From: a virus
Length of the DNA stretch: 64,000 nucleotides
Strand: one strand, 5' to 3'
Virus record (IMG/VR): IMGVR_UViG_3300034103_001788
Coordinates: 1-64,000 of that record
Every line of letters starts with the position of its first letter. Position 1 is the first letter of the stretch. Of this stretch, positions 52,196-60,158 are shown one piece after another. Position numbers and translations under genes: made by a program. The notes beneath the pieces were generated by a model. The model ran no database searches. It was not told where the DNA came from and was given only the letters and a program-made list of their open reading frames with translations.

Positions 52196-52446
52196 AAAAG
52201 AAACAACTTAAAGAAATTATAAGAAAAGTTGTTACTGAAATATCTGCCACTGGAGGCGGAGTAGCAGGAGCAGGTATGTCTACTGGAGCTGGAGAGCAAT
52301 ATGCTACTCCATTTGCTTTTAACCCTAATAAAAAAGCTAAAGGTACTTCCCGTAATTACTACTTAAAGATGGGTTGGAAACCTGTTAATAAGGAACAGAT
52401 GAGAAAACAGGCCAAAGGTATGGAATATAAAGACTTGTGGAAATAA
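52192..52446 (+). CDS. Small protein carrying a capsid-cleavage-site-like segment (84 aa)
   Basis: It starts MKKKQLKEIIRKVVTEISA, then GGGVAGAGMSTGAGEQYATP. The latter is strikingly like the major capsid protein just after its own cleavage site (GAGVAGGSFTTGAGEQWAG). In both, the segment follows a Glu suited to the protease. The C-terminal half is basic (NPNKKAKGTSRNYYLKMGWK). It may be a packaged protein or an assembly partner that imitates the capsid N-terminus. Confidence 0.65.
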   Translation: MKKKQLKEIIRKVVTEISATGGGVAGAGMSTGAGEQYATPFAFNPNKKAKGTSRNYYLKMGWKPVNKEQMRKQAKGMEYKDLWK

Positions 52447-52448
52447 TA

Positions 52449-52459
52449 CATATTTATAA
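52449..52459 (+). promoter_or_regulatory. Late-type promoter motif (CATATTTATAA)
   Basis: Three bases separate it from the ATG at 52463. Confidence 0.6.
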
Positions 52460-52462
52460 CAT

Positions 52463-52915
52463 ATGAATAACAAACGCTACCTAAAAGTAAAAATGCTAAA
52501 CCTCCAACAAGAGGTACAAGCACTTTTATCTAAAGGTGAAAATTTAGGACCTGGTGTTTTTGACGCTATTGCAGACGATATAGAAAAGTTAACAACTCAA
52601 ATTATTGACTTACGTAAAAAATCTCAACCTACAACAGCAGCTGATACTGAATCTCCTGAAGCTGAAGTTAAAGAATCTACCCCTCTTAGCTTAGAAGGTT
52701 TATATAAAGAAATTAAAGCTATACCAGGTAGTACGGGATTAGGGAATAAAGATAATGAAGATGTAGAAATGTATTATTTTGTAGATGAAGATGGTAATGT
52801 TAATAAATTAGGTAAATTAAATCCTGATGAACTTAAAAAAGCCGAAGCTGAATTACAAAATGATGGATTTATAATGTCTGAAGAAGATTTTAGAGAATTA
52901 AATAATATAGAATAA
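52463..52915 (+). CDS. Prohead-core-type protein with internal tag (150 aa)
   Basis: An N-terminal helical domain (about 1-75) is joined to a short acidic domain by YKEIKAIPGSTG (52709-52738), the same tag as in the accessory block. This is the only tag copy inside the head gene cluster. It places the tag system next to the protease gene. No other motif is visible. Confidence 0.65.
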   Translation: MNNKRYLKVKMLNLQQEVQALLSKGENLGPGVFDAIADDIEKLTTQIIDLRKKSQPTTAADTESPEAEVKESTPLSLEGLYKEIKAIPGSTGLGNKDNEDVEMYYFVDEDGNVNKLGKLNPDELKKAEAELQNDGFIMSEEDFRELNNIE

Positions 52916-52916
52916 A

Positions 52917-53771
52917 ATGAGACAACAAACTCTACAAGAACAATACAATTTAATAGTTGAAGGAAAAGGTAATGCAACTGCTTTTCATAAGCAAGCATTA
53001 AAACAATTCCCTCATTTATTTACTGCTCAATCTTCATTTGACCAAGTAGTAAATGTATTAAAACAAAAATCAATCATCAGCGAAATGGTAGCTCAAGGAT
53101 TAGTATCTAATTCAAGTGGACCTAATTTCTTTGAAATCTTCAACACTAATATGGCTAAATTGAATGAGGAAGCTAAAGCTGAAGAAAAGAAACCAACTAA
53201 AGATGTAACTGATTTAGAAACTAAAGGATTTGATTATAAAAATAAGAAAAATATTGATAACCAAAGTGGTGCTGAATTCTTATTAGGATTTTATGTTGAG
53301 TCAAGAAACGCTAAAAACGTTGATAAAACAGTAGAAGAAATTAGAGATATCGTAGTTAAAAACTTAGCTAAAGACCAATTACACTATGTTAAATCAGGTC
53401 AATTTGGTGTTGAAGGTTTAGGCTATACTGAGGAAGCTCCAGGCTTAGGTAAAACTAAAGAAGTAAAAGGCAAATATGCCTCTTCGGGAATGGAACCAGT
53501 TAAATTAAAAGAATCATACGGTAATGAAATTGATGTTCCTACTCCCTCTATGTTACTCCAAATGGATAAAGAAAGGCTTGGGAAAGTTATAGATAAAATG
53601 GATAATAATGATATGCAAGCCTTTAAACGCAAATTTGACCAGGCCGAAGTATCTATTAAAAATGCTCTTAAAGCTAAATTAGAATCATTTGGCCTTGATA
53701 AAGCATTTAATTTAGGCGAATCTAAAGACACTTTAGTTAAAGAAATCTTAAAACGATTAACCGGAAAATAA
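52917..53771 (+). CDS. Predicted internal head protein (284 aa)
   Basis: It starts MRQQTLQEQYNLIVEGKGNA, a possible targeting segment with IVE. The sequence SGAEFLLGFYVESRNAKN and the helical C-terminus ending LVKEILKRLTG recall a protein seen just before gp21 in marine T4-like phages. One base is shared with the protease start. Role is inferred from order: a core protein. Confidence 0.6.
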   Translation: MRQQTLQEQYNLIVEGKGNATAFHKQALKQFPHLFTAQSSFDQVVNVLKQKSIISEMVAQGLVSNSSGPNFFEIFNTNMAKLNEEAKAEEKKPTKDVTDLETKGFDYKNKKNIDNQSGAEFLLGFYVESRNAKNVDKTVEEIRDIVVKNLAKDQLHYVKSGQFGVEGLGYTEEAPGLGKTKEVKGKYASSGMEPVKLKESYGNEIDVPTPSMLLQMDKERLGKVIDKMDNNDMQAFKRKFDQAEVSIKNALKAKLESFGLDKAFNLGESKDTLVKEILKRLTGK

Positions 53772-54388
53772 TGAGTAAAACCCTCCTTATAGAAACCATT
53801 ACCTTTGTGCCTCAACCTGTTAAACTAACAGAAGGGTTAAAGTCCAAATCCGGCAACATGATTGTTGAAGGTATTTTGGCTACCCCTGAGGTAAAAAATG
53901 GAAATGGTCGCTATTATTCTAAAGATTTATGGGATCGGGAAATTAAAAAATACATGAACCTGATTAAAGACCGTCGTGCATGTGGTGAATTAGATCACCC
54001 CGAAACTCAAGTTATTAACTTAAAAAACGTATCTCACAACATTATTGATATCTGGTGGGATGGAGGTAACGTGATGGGCAAATTAGAAATACTACCTACC
54101 CCATCAGGTAATATTGTTAAAGCATTAATTGATTCAGGTATTTCCGTTGGTGTATCTTCTCGTGGTATGGGAAGTTTAAAACCAATGGGTGAAAATATGA
54201 TGGAAGTACAAGATGATTTTGAATTATTGTGTTGGGACTTTGTATCAACTCCTTCTAATCCTGGTTCATATATGATGACTGTTGGATTAAACGAAAGTAT
54301 ACAACATAATCCTACTAAAAATTACTCTAGAGTAAATAATATAATTAGAGATATTTTATGCTCTAATGGAACTTGCCCCGTATTTTAA
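53771..54388 (+). CDS. gp21: Prohead protease, gp21-like
   Basis: The 205-residue product has CGELDHPE (His76) and ISVGVSSRGMG (Ser129 or Ser130), the His and Ser of the U9/S78 prohead protease family. T4 gp21 has 212 residues and cuts after (L/I)xE in the scaffold, capsid and internal proteins. It would be the enzyme acting on the many LxE sites listed here. It directly precedes the scaffold and capsid genes as in T4. Confidence 0.92.
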   Translation: MSKTLLIETITFVPQPVKLTEGLKSKSGNMIVEGILATPEVKNGNGRYYSKDLWDREIKKYMNLIKDRRACGELDHPETQVINLKNVSHNIIDIWWDGGNVMGKLEILPTPSGNIVKALIDSGISVGVSSRGMGSLKPMGENMMEVQDDFELLCWDFVSTPSNPGSYMMTVGLNESIQHNPTKNYSRVNNIIRDILCSNGTCPVF

Positions 54389-54416
54389 CCCCCCCTTGGA
54401 TAGTCTCCTTGGACCG

Positions 54417-54445
54417 ACCCTCCCCTAAAAAGGAGGGTTTCTTTT
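54417..54445 (+). terminator. Intrinsic terminator after the protease gene
   Basis: A 7-bp stem (54417-54423 with 54432-54438) with an 8-base loop is followed by T-rich sequence. A direct repeat CCTTGGA precedes it. The remaining 145 bases to the scaffold ATG contain a small hairpin near 54490-54508 and A-rich leader, but no standard late motif. Confidence 0.75.
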
Positions 54446-54590
54446 TCTCGTGTTTTTAGAAATATCGATATACGTATACGGGACAATATGCTATCTCTAT
54501 ATAGCATCCTTATTAAAAAAATCACATTACGCTTCTCTAATAAGCGTACTTCCCAAACAAAAAAACTTATTATAAAAAAATTTTAGGAAA

Positions 54591-55691
54591 ATGAACAATC
54601 GAGAATTATTCAAAGAAGCTATTGCTGATGCAAAAGCTGTCAAAGAAGCAGCTATTGCGAACGCAAAAGTTGCCCTTGAGGAAGCCTTCGCTCCATTTTT
54701 GAGAGAAAAGCTTACTCAAAAACTTTCAGAAATGGAAGAAGAAACCTATGAATCTAAAGACGAAATGTATGAAGACGAATATGGCGACTCTACAGACAAA
54801 GACTTTTTACAAAATGAAATGTCTTATGATGAAGAAACTATAGAAGCCCCAGTAGATGAGGTGGATATGATGGGCGACGAAACTATTGACGAACTTAACC
54901 TTGACGAATTGTTAGCTGAATTGGAATTAGAAGAAGAAGCATCTGAAGAAGTATCTGAAGAAGAATTAAACGAAGCTAAAGAAGACGAAGAGGAAAAGGA
55001 AGAAGAAGAAGAAGAAGACGAGGACGAAGAAATTGACATTACCGACGTTGAATCATTGAAAAAAATCATCGAAGATGAAATTGAAAAAATGATCGAATCA
55101 GGTGAATTGCAAGCTGGTCCTGAGTACGAAGGTGAAGAAGAAGAAATGATGGGTGATGAAGAAGAGATGATGGGTGACGAAGAAGTAGTAGATGGTGAGG
55201 AAATGATGGGTGATGAAGAAGAAATTGAAGAAGATTTTAGCATCGACGAATTATTAGCTGAACTTAAGAAAAAAGGTAAAAAAGAAATGCCTAAAAAAGA
55301 AGAAGCTAAGAAAAAAGAAGATGATAAAGCTAAAAAAGAACTTGATGAAGCTGTTAAAGTAATCAAAGCTCTTAAAGGTGAACTTCAAGAAATGAAACTC
55401 TTCAACGCTAAATTGCTTTACACTAACAAAATCTTCAAAGCTCGTAGCTTAAACGAATCACAAAAAGTAAAAGTTTTATCAACTTTTGATAAAGCTACCA
55501 CTATTAAAGAAGTAGAACTTGTATATGAAACTTTATCTAGTTCTTTCTCAACTGCTAAGAAACAAGTAGTTAAAGAATCATTAGGATTTGCTTCTAAACC
55601 TACTGGAGTGTCTCAACACCAACAAAAACAAATGATTGTTGAAGAAGATGCAATGGTAACAAGATTTAAAAAATTAGCAGGATTAATTTAA
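54591..55691 (+). CDS. gp22: Prohead core scaffold, gp22-like
   Basis: The 366-residue, very acidic and helical product has long Glu/Asp runs and three EEMMGDEE-type repeats (about 185-210), then Lys/Glu helices, and ends in RFKKLAGLI. T4 gp22 is also acidic, helical (269 residues) and degraded by gp21 during maturation. Several LxE sites (for example LLAELE) are present. The position between gp21 and gp23 is diagnostic. It is longer than T4 gp22 due to the acidic region. Confidence 0.85.
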   Translation: MNNRELFKEAIADAKAVKEAAIANAKVALEEAFAPFLREKLTQKLSEMEEETYESKDEMYEDEYGDSTDKDFLQNEMSYDEETIEAPVDEVDMMGDETIDELNLDELLAELELEEEASEEVSEEELNEAKEDEEEKEEEEEEDEDEEIDITDVESLKKIIEDEIEKMIESGELQAGPEYEGEEEEMMGDEEEMMGDEEVVDGEEMMGDEEEIEEDFSIDELLAELKKKGKKEMPKKEEAKKKEDDKAKKELDEAVKVIKALKGELQEMKLFNAKLLYTNKIFKARSLNESQKVKVLSTFDKATTIKEVELVYETLSSSFSTAKKQVVKESLGFASKPTGVSQHQQKQMIVEEDAMVTRFKKLAGLI

Positions 55692-55728
55692 ATAAAACAA
55701 AAACCTTAAAACAAACAACAAATAAAAA

Positions 55729-57366
55729 ATGGAATTACAATCTTTATTGGAAAGCGCCTCTCCTTATAAGGCAGTCCAAAACGATGCAGCTCGTTTAGCT
55801 AACAAATGGTCTAAGACCGGCCTTTTAGAAGGTATTAGCTCTGATCACGAGAAAAACAACATGTCTATGATTCTTGAAAACCAAGCTAAACAGTTGGTTA
55901 ACGAATCATCTCTTTCTGGCGCAGGTGTAGCTGGAGGTTCATTTACAACAGGTGCTGGTGAACAGTGGGCTGGTGTGGCTTTGCCTTTGGTTCGTAAGGT
56001 GTTCGGTCAGATCGCTTCTAAAGAATTAGTAAGCGTTCAACCTATGAACTTGCCTTCAGGTCTTGTATTCTACTTGGATTTCCAATACGGTACTACTAAG
56101 ACTCCTTTCACCGCTGGTCAATCTATGTACGGTGACAGTGGATCTGCTCTTCCTTTCGGTAACACTAATACTGGTGGTACTTACGGGGCTGGCCGTTTCG
56201 GTTACTCTATTAACAATACTGGATCAGTAATGTCTGCAACTGTAACTGCTTCTGGTAGTGGTATGAGTTGGGCTGACTTCCGCTTTGATGATAATTTTAG
56301 TTCATCATTTGCTGGTTATGCTAAGTTGCAAGTTACCTTGCCTTCAACTACTGACTTCACTGCTGCTCGTGCTTTCACTATTGCCTCTGGTTCAACTTTG
56401 TTAGTATCTAACAACGTACCTGCTTTCACAACTGATAACGGTACTAGTACAGTTACTTTCATTGTTCCTACTTCTTCAATAGCTAACAACATTAACTTAA
56501 CCCACACTAACTGTTCTGTATCTTACAGTTTAGCTCCTGCTGATAACAAGCGTGGTGATTTCGAAGATGGTAACACTGCTTTGAACGCTGGTAACAGCTC
56601 TATTTCAATTCCTGAAATCAACGTACAAATGAAATCAGATTCTATCGTTGCTAAAACTCGTAAGTTGAAAGCCGTATGGACTCCTGAATTCGCTCAAGAT
56701 TTGAACGCTTACCATTCATTGGATGCTGAAGCTGAATTGACTTCAGTTATGAGTGAGTACATTTCTTTGGAAATTGATTTGGAAATCTTGGATATGTTGA
56801 TCGACGGTGCTGCCGCTGGTACTGAGTACTGGTCAGCTGCTAACAACCAAGTAATCAACACTGCTGGTACTGCTTTCGTAGCTAACTCTTCAGCATTCTT
56901 CAACACTCAAGGTGGTTGGTTCCAAACTTTGGGAACTAAAATCCAAAAATTATCTAACATCATCCACCAGAAAACATTGCGTGGTGGTGCTAACTTCATG
57001 GTAGTTGCTCCTCAAGTTGCTACTGTGTTGGAATCAATTCCAGGATACGCTGCTGACACTAACGGTGATGTAACCAAAATGAATTACAACTTCGGTGTAA
57101 TGAAAGCTGGTTCTATTAACAGCCACTTGAAAGTTTACAAGAACCCATACATGACCGAAAACACTATTTTGTTAGGTTTCCGTGGTAGCCAATTCTTAGA
57201 AACTGGTGCTGTGTTTGCTCCTTACATTCCTTTGATCATGACTCCTTTGATCTACGATCCTAACACCTTCACTCCTCGTAAAGGTTTGTTGACTCGTTAT
57301 GCCAAGAAAATGGTTCGTCCTGAATTCTATGGTAAGATCTATGTTAGTGGCTTGAACACTATCTAA
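55729..57366 (+). CDS. gp23: Major capsid protein, gp23-like
   Basis: The 545-residue product aligns in pattern with T4 gp23 (521 residues): ELVSVQPMNLPSGLVFYLDF corresponds to the VQPMNSPTGQVFALRA region, and the N-terminal pro-segment ends in QLVNE at Glu59, where gp21 is expected to cut, near the T4 position 65. Further on it has IDLEILDMLIDGA and an RKGLLTRYAKKMVRPEFYG C-terminus typical of the family. It uses many C-ending codons (AAC, TTC) and TTG, unlike its neighbours, which suggests selection for high expression. Confidence 0.93.
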   Translation: MELQSLLESASPYKAVQNDAARLANKWSKTGLLEGISSDHEKNNMSMILENQAKQLVNESSLSGAGVAGGSFTTGAGEQWAGVALPLVRKVFGQIASKELVSVQPMNLPSGLVFYLDFQYGTTKTPFTAGQSMYGDSGSALPFGNTNTGGTYGAGRFGYSINNTGSVMSATVTASGSGMSWADFRFDDNFSSSFAGYAKLQVTLPSTTDFTAARAFTIASGSTLLVSNNVPAFTTDNGTSTVTFIVPTSSIANNINLTHTNCSVSYSLAPADNKRGDFEDGNTALNAGNSSISIPEINVQMKSDSIVAKTRKLKAVWTPEFAQDLNAYHSLDAEAELTSVMSEYISLEIDLEILDMLIDGAAAGTEYWSAANNQVINTAGTAFVANSSAFFNTQGGWFQTLGTKIQKLSNIIHQKTLRGGANFMVVAPQVATVLESIPGYAADTNGDVTKMNYNFGVMKAGSINSHLKVYKNPYMTENTILLGFRGSQFLETGAVFAPYIPLIMTPLIYDPNTFTPRKGLLTRYAKKMVRPEFYGKIYVSGLNTI

Positions 57367-57400
57367 TCTTAAAAGGAATAGATTAAAAAACCTTATAAAG

Positions 57401-57427
57401 AGACCCGGGCTTTGCTCGGGTCTTTTT
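57401..57427 (+). terminator. Strong intrinsic terminator after the capsid gene
   Basis: A 10-bp stem with one G-T pair (57401-57410 with 57414-57423) and a 3-base loop precedes five T residues. Confidence 0.9.
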
Positions 57428-57435
57428 GTATATTA
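57426..57435 (+). promoter_or_regulatory. Early-type promoter motif (TTGTATATTA)
   Basis: It begins in the T-run of the capsid terminator and ends 24 bases before the presumed PhoH start. Confidence 0.5.
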
Positions 57436-57459
57436 ATATGTATCATAGAACAAGTTATC

Positions 57460-58146
57460 ATGACAAGCAACCATCACACTGATGAGGTTTTTAAAGAAAA
57501 AAGAAGACCTAAAACTCCTATTAAGTTTGGAATTGTATTAAATCCTGAACAAAAACAAGCCAAAGCCGCTATACTAACTAATACCGTAATTGCTATTAAA
57601 GGTAAAGCAGGTTCAGGTAAAACCTCATTAGCCATACAGGCTGCTTTAGATTTATTATTCAATCGTGAGATTGAAAAAATAATTATAGCTCGTCCATTCG
57701 TAACAGCAGGGGAGGACATTGGATTCCTTCCGGGTAACGTTGACGAGAAACTATCTTACCTTACCTCCCCCATTTATAATATCATGCACGAGCTGATTGG
57801 TAAGGAAAAAAGCGACAAGTTAGTACAAGAGGGGAAAGTAACTGTCGCCCCATTTGGGTTTTTGAGGGGTAATACCTTCACTAACTGCTTTATCCTAATT
57901 GATGAGGCCCAAAACGCTACTATGAAACAAACCGAATTAATGATTGGTCGATTAGGTTTAAATTCAAGAATGGTATTTTGTGGCGATATGACACAATGTG
58001 ACTTAAAAAACAAAAAAGACACAGGATTTGATTTCTTCCTAAGACTAGAGGAAGTACCTAACGTAAAAGTAATTACATTAACATCTAACCACAGACATCC
58101 TATAGTTGAGCCCATTCTTTCAGTCTACGAGAAATACAAAGACTAA
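57460..58146 (+). CDS. phoH: PhoH-like ATPase
   Basis: From the ATG at 57460 the product has 228 residues. Walker A GKAGSGKT (about 48-55), IIARPFVTAGEDIGFLPGN, Walker B ILIDEAQNAT (about 145-154) and VFCGDMTQCDL match the PhoH family, frequent in T4-like phages. The function in phages is unclear; a role in RNA metabolism or stress has been suggested. A longer frame from a TTG inside the terminator is rejected. It is an early-promoter island between capsid and neck genes. Confidence 0.85.
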   Translation: MTSNHHTDEVFKEKRRPKTPIKFGIVLNPEQKQAKAAILTNTVIAIKGKAGSGKTSLAIQAALDLLFNREIEKIIIARPFVTAGEDIGFLPGNVDEKLSYLTSPIYNIMHELIGKEKSDKLVQEGKVTVAPFGFLRGNTFTNCFILIDEAQNATMKQTELMIGRLGLNSRMVFCGDMTQCDLKNKKDTGFDFFLRLEEVPNVKVITLTSNHRHPIVEPILSVYEKYKD

Positions 58147-58156
58147 ATATTTATAA
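58146..58156 (+). promoter_or_regulatory. Late-type promoter motif (AATATTTATAA)
   Basis: It begins at the last base of the PhoH stop codon and ends three bases before the neck-protein ATG. Confidence 0.65.
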
Positions 58157-58159
58157 TAA

Positions 58160-59326
58160 ATGGCTACTACCTATCAAAATATTCCCATATGGCCAGGATC
58201 TAGTTCATTCTTTCCTGGAATGACTCCTTTTGGATTTTATGACTATGATTTTACTTTTCAAACAGATGCTGATAAAATGGCTCAGTTTTGTGCAACTCGT
58301 TTAGGTTATCCTATAATGGAAGTTGAATTACAAGATATACATTTTTATGCTGCTTTTGAGGAAGCTGTTACTACATATGGAAATCAATTGTATTCATTTA
58401 AAATTAGAGATAATTACTTGTCTTTAGAAGGTAATAGTACGGGATCAATTGCTCAAAATAATACATTATCCCGCCCTAACTTAGGAAATATTATCCGTAT
58501 TGCTCGTCAGTATGGTACTGAAGCAGGAACTGGAGGGGATGTTGATTGGTATACAGGATCTATTACATTAAATCATAATCAACAAGTATATGATTTAGAT
58601 GACTGGGCTGTATCTCAAAGTATTACAGGTGGTATTGAAATTAAAAGAGTATTCTATGAAGCCCCCCCAGCTATTGTTCGTTATTTTGATCCATATGCTG
58701 GTACAGGTACCGGTGTTCAATCACTATTAGAAACATTTGGTTTTGGTAACTATTCACCTGGTATTAACTTTTTATTAATGCCCGTATATGCAGATTTAGA
58801 AAAAATTCAAGCAATTGAATTTAACGACCAAATTCGAAAATCAAATTATTCATTTGAAATTCAAAATAATAAATTAAGACTATTCCCTATCCCTACAGGT
58901 GATGTAAGTAGTTTATTATTTCAATATATTAAATTAGATGAAAGAAATTCTGGTTTTGTTTCTGGAAGTGAAGGTAATGGAAAAATATCTAATATATCAA
59001 ATGTTCCTATGAACAACCCAGTTTATTCACAAATTAATTCTGTGGGTAGGCAATGGATATTTGAATATACTTTAGCTATAGCTAAAGAAATGTTAGGATT
59101 AATTCGTAATAAATACGAACAAATTCCTATTCCTGGAGCTGAAATTAGGTTAAATGGTCCTGATTTAATTACTCAAGCTAAAGAAGAAAAAACAGCATTA
59201 ATTGAAAGAATTAGAGGATTTTTGGATGATACTTCTCGTAAGGCTTTACTAGAACGAAAAAAAGACGAAAGTGATTTTATTAAACAAGAATTAAGTAATA
59301 TACCCTTTGTAATATATGTAGGATAA
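58160..59326 (+). CDS. gp13: Neck protein, gp13-like
   Basis: The 388-residue product begins with an aromatic-rich segment, and ADKMAQFCATRLGYPIMEVE, then FEEAVTTYGNQLYSFKIRDN form the N-terminal core that I associate with T4 gp13 (309 residues). The helical GRQWIFEYTLAIAKEMLGLI further on is also a family mark. Gp13 binds the portal after packaging and supports tail attachment. The gp13-x-gp14-gp15 order supports the call. Confidence 0.8.
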   Translation: MATTYQNIPIWPGSSSFFPGMTPFGFYDYDFTFQTDADKMAQFCATRLGYPIMEVELQDIHFYAAFEEAVTTYGNQLYSFKIRDNYLSLEGNSTGSIAQNNTLSRPNLGNIIRIARQYGTEAGTGGDVDWYTGSITLNHNQQVYDLDDWAVSQSITGGIEIKRVFYEAPPAIVRYFDPYAGTGTGVQSLLETFGFGNYSPGINFLLMPVYADLEKIQAIEFNDQIRKSNYSFEIQNNKLRLFPIPTGDVSSLLFQYIKLDERNSGFVSGSEGNGKISNISNVPMNNPVYSQINSVGRQWIFEYTLAIAKEMLGLIRNKYEQIPIPGAEIRLNGPDLITQAKEEKTALIERIRGFLDDTSRKALLERKKDESDFIKQELSNIPFVIYVG

Positions 59327-59670
59327 TGGCACGTAAAGAAATAACAGAAAAATATAATAAATATAAAGTATTTTATTTAGTTAAAATAACTAAAAGTACT
59401 AATTTAACTTACGTTGTCGATCGAATTCGCGGTGTAAAAAACGTGATTGTTGCTATGCCCGAACATAGTGATAGACTAGTAGATCTTTCTAAGAAAAATA
59501 ATGATTATGAATTTTACCTAATTAAAGTTAAATTCATGACTGATAAATCCCCTTTAGAGGTAGCTAAAAAAATTAGAAATAATATTGTTCAAGGTGATAG
59601 TTTTGATGGAAAAATAAAAGGAGTTGTATTTGTTAAACCTAAATTGGAAACTATAACTCCTACCACCTAA
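59326..59670 (+). CDS. Small hypothetical protein within the neck operon (114 aa)
   Basis: An alternating strand/helix pattern (KVFYLVKITKSTNL, VKNVIVAMPEHSDR, YEFYLIKVKFMTDK) suggests a ferredoxin-like or beta-alpha-beta fold of about 114 residues. One-base overlaps on both sides show translation together with neck genes. T4 has no gene at this place. It may be a structural or assembly protein. Confidence 0.55.
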   Translation: MARKEITEKYNKYKVFYLVKITKSTNLTYVVDRIRGVKNVIVAMPEHSDRLVDLSKKNNDYEFYLIKVKFMTDKSPLEVAKKIRNNIVQGDSFDGKIKGVVFVKPKLETITPTT

Positions 59671-60158
59671 TGGCTTTATTTGGAACTCAGCGTGATATTT
59701 CAATGTTTAGACACGTATCACGTGAGCTAATGGGAGATATTATTACCCAACAAGTAGGTTATTATACACTAAAACTAGATCAAAGTACCACCAACATGTA
59801 TGGTGAGGCTTTAAACAAATATTATAATGGTCCTTTACTATTAAATTGTTTAATTACTCGAGGTGATCAACAGTGGGGAGTAAGTGAATTAGGTCCTGAT
59901 GTAGATCGTGAGTTAGGATTTGCATTCTTAAGAGATGATTTAATTGATTTTGATTTAACTTTATCTGTTGGTGATATAATCATGTGGTATGAAAATTACT
60001 ATGAGGTAGACTCTGTAACAGAAAACCAACTATTCTCAGGTAAAAATGCTGAATATCCTTATTTAAGTTTAGGTGACTTTGGCCGTTCTATTTCACTTAT
60101 ATGTCAAACTCACCTTGTTCCAAGTGACAAGGTACAAATAACTAAAGAACGTGGCTAA
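59670..60158 (+). CDS. gp14: Neck protein, gp14-like
   Basis: The 162-residue product has LTLSVGDIIMWYENYYEVDS and LFSGKNAEYPY, which recall the GDLIYFP...LFEI part of T4 gp14. It is shorter than T4 gp14 (256 residues), lacking the C-terminal region. Flanking gp13-like and gp15-like genes support the identification. It would complete the head at the neck. It overlaps the next gene by eight bases. Confidence 0.7.
   Translation: MALFGTQRDISMFRHVSRELMGDIITQQVGYYTLKLDQSTTNMYGEALNKYYNGPLLLNCLITRGDQQWGVSELGPDVDRELGFAFLRDDLIDFDLTLSVGDIIMWYENYYEVDSVTENQLFSGKNAEYPYLSLGDFGRSISLICQTHLVPSDKVQITKERG

Noticed and set aside
53423-53815. 130-codon - strand frame
   Set aside because: It overlaps the well supported internal head protein and protease genes; no start context or family motif.
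54824-55366. 180-codon - strand frame rich in Ser
   Set aside because: It is the complement of the acidic Glu/Asp repeats of the scaffold gene.
57412-57459. Longer PhoH reading frame from a TTG
   Set aside because: The extension would lie in the terminator stem and promoter; the ATG at 57460 leads directly to family-like sequence.
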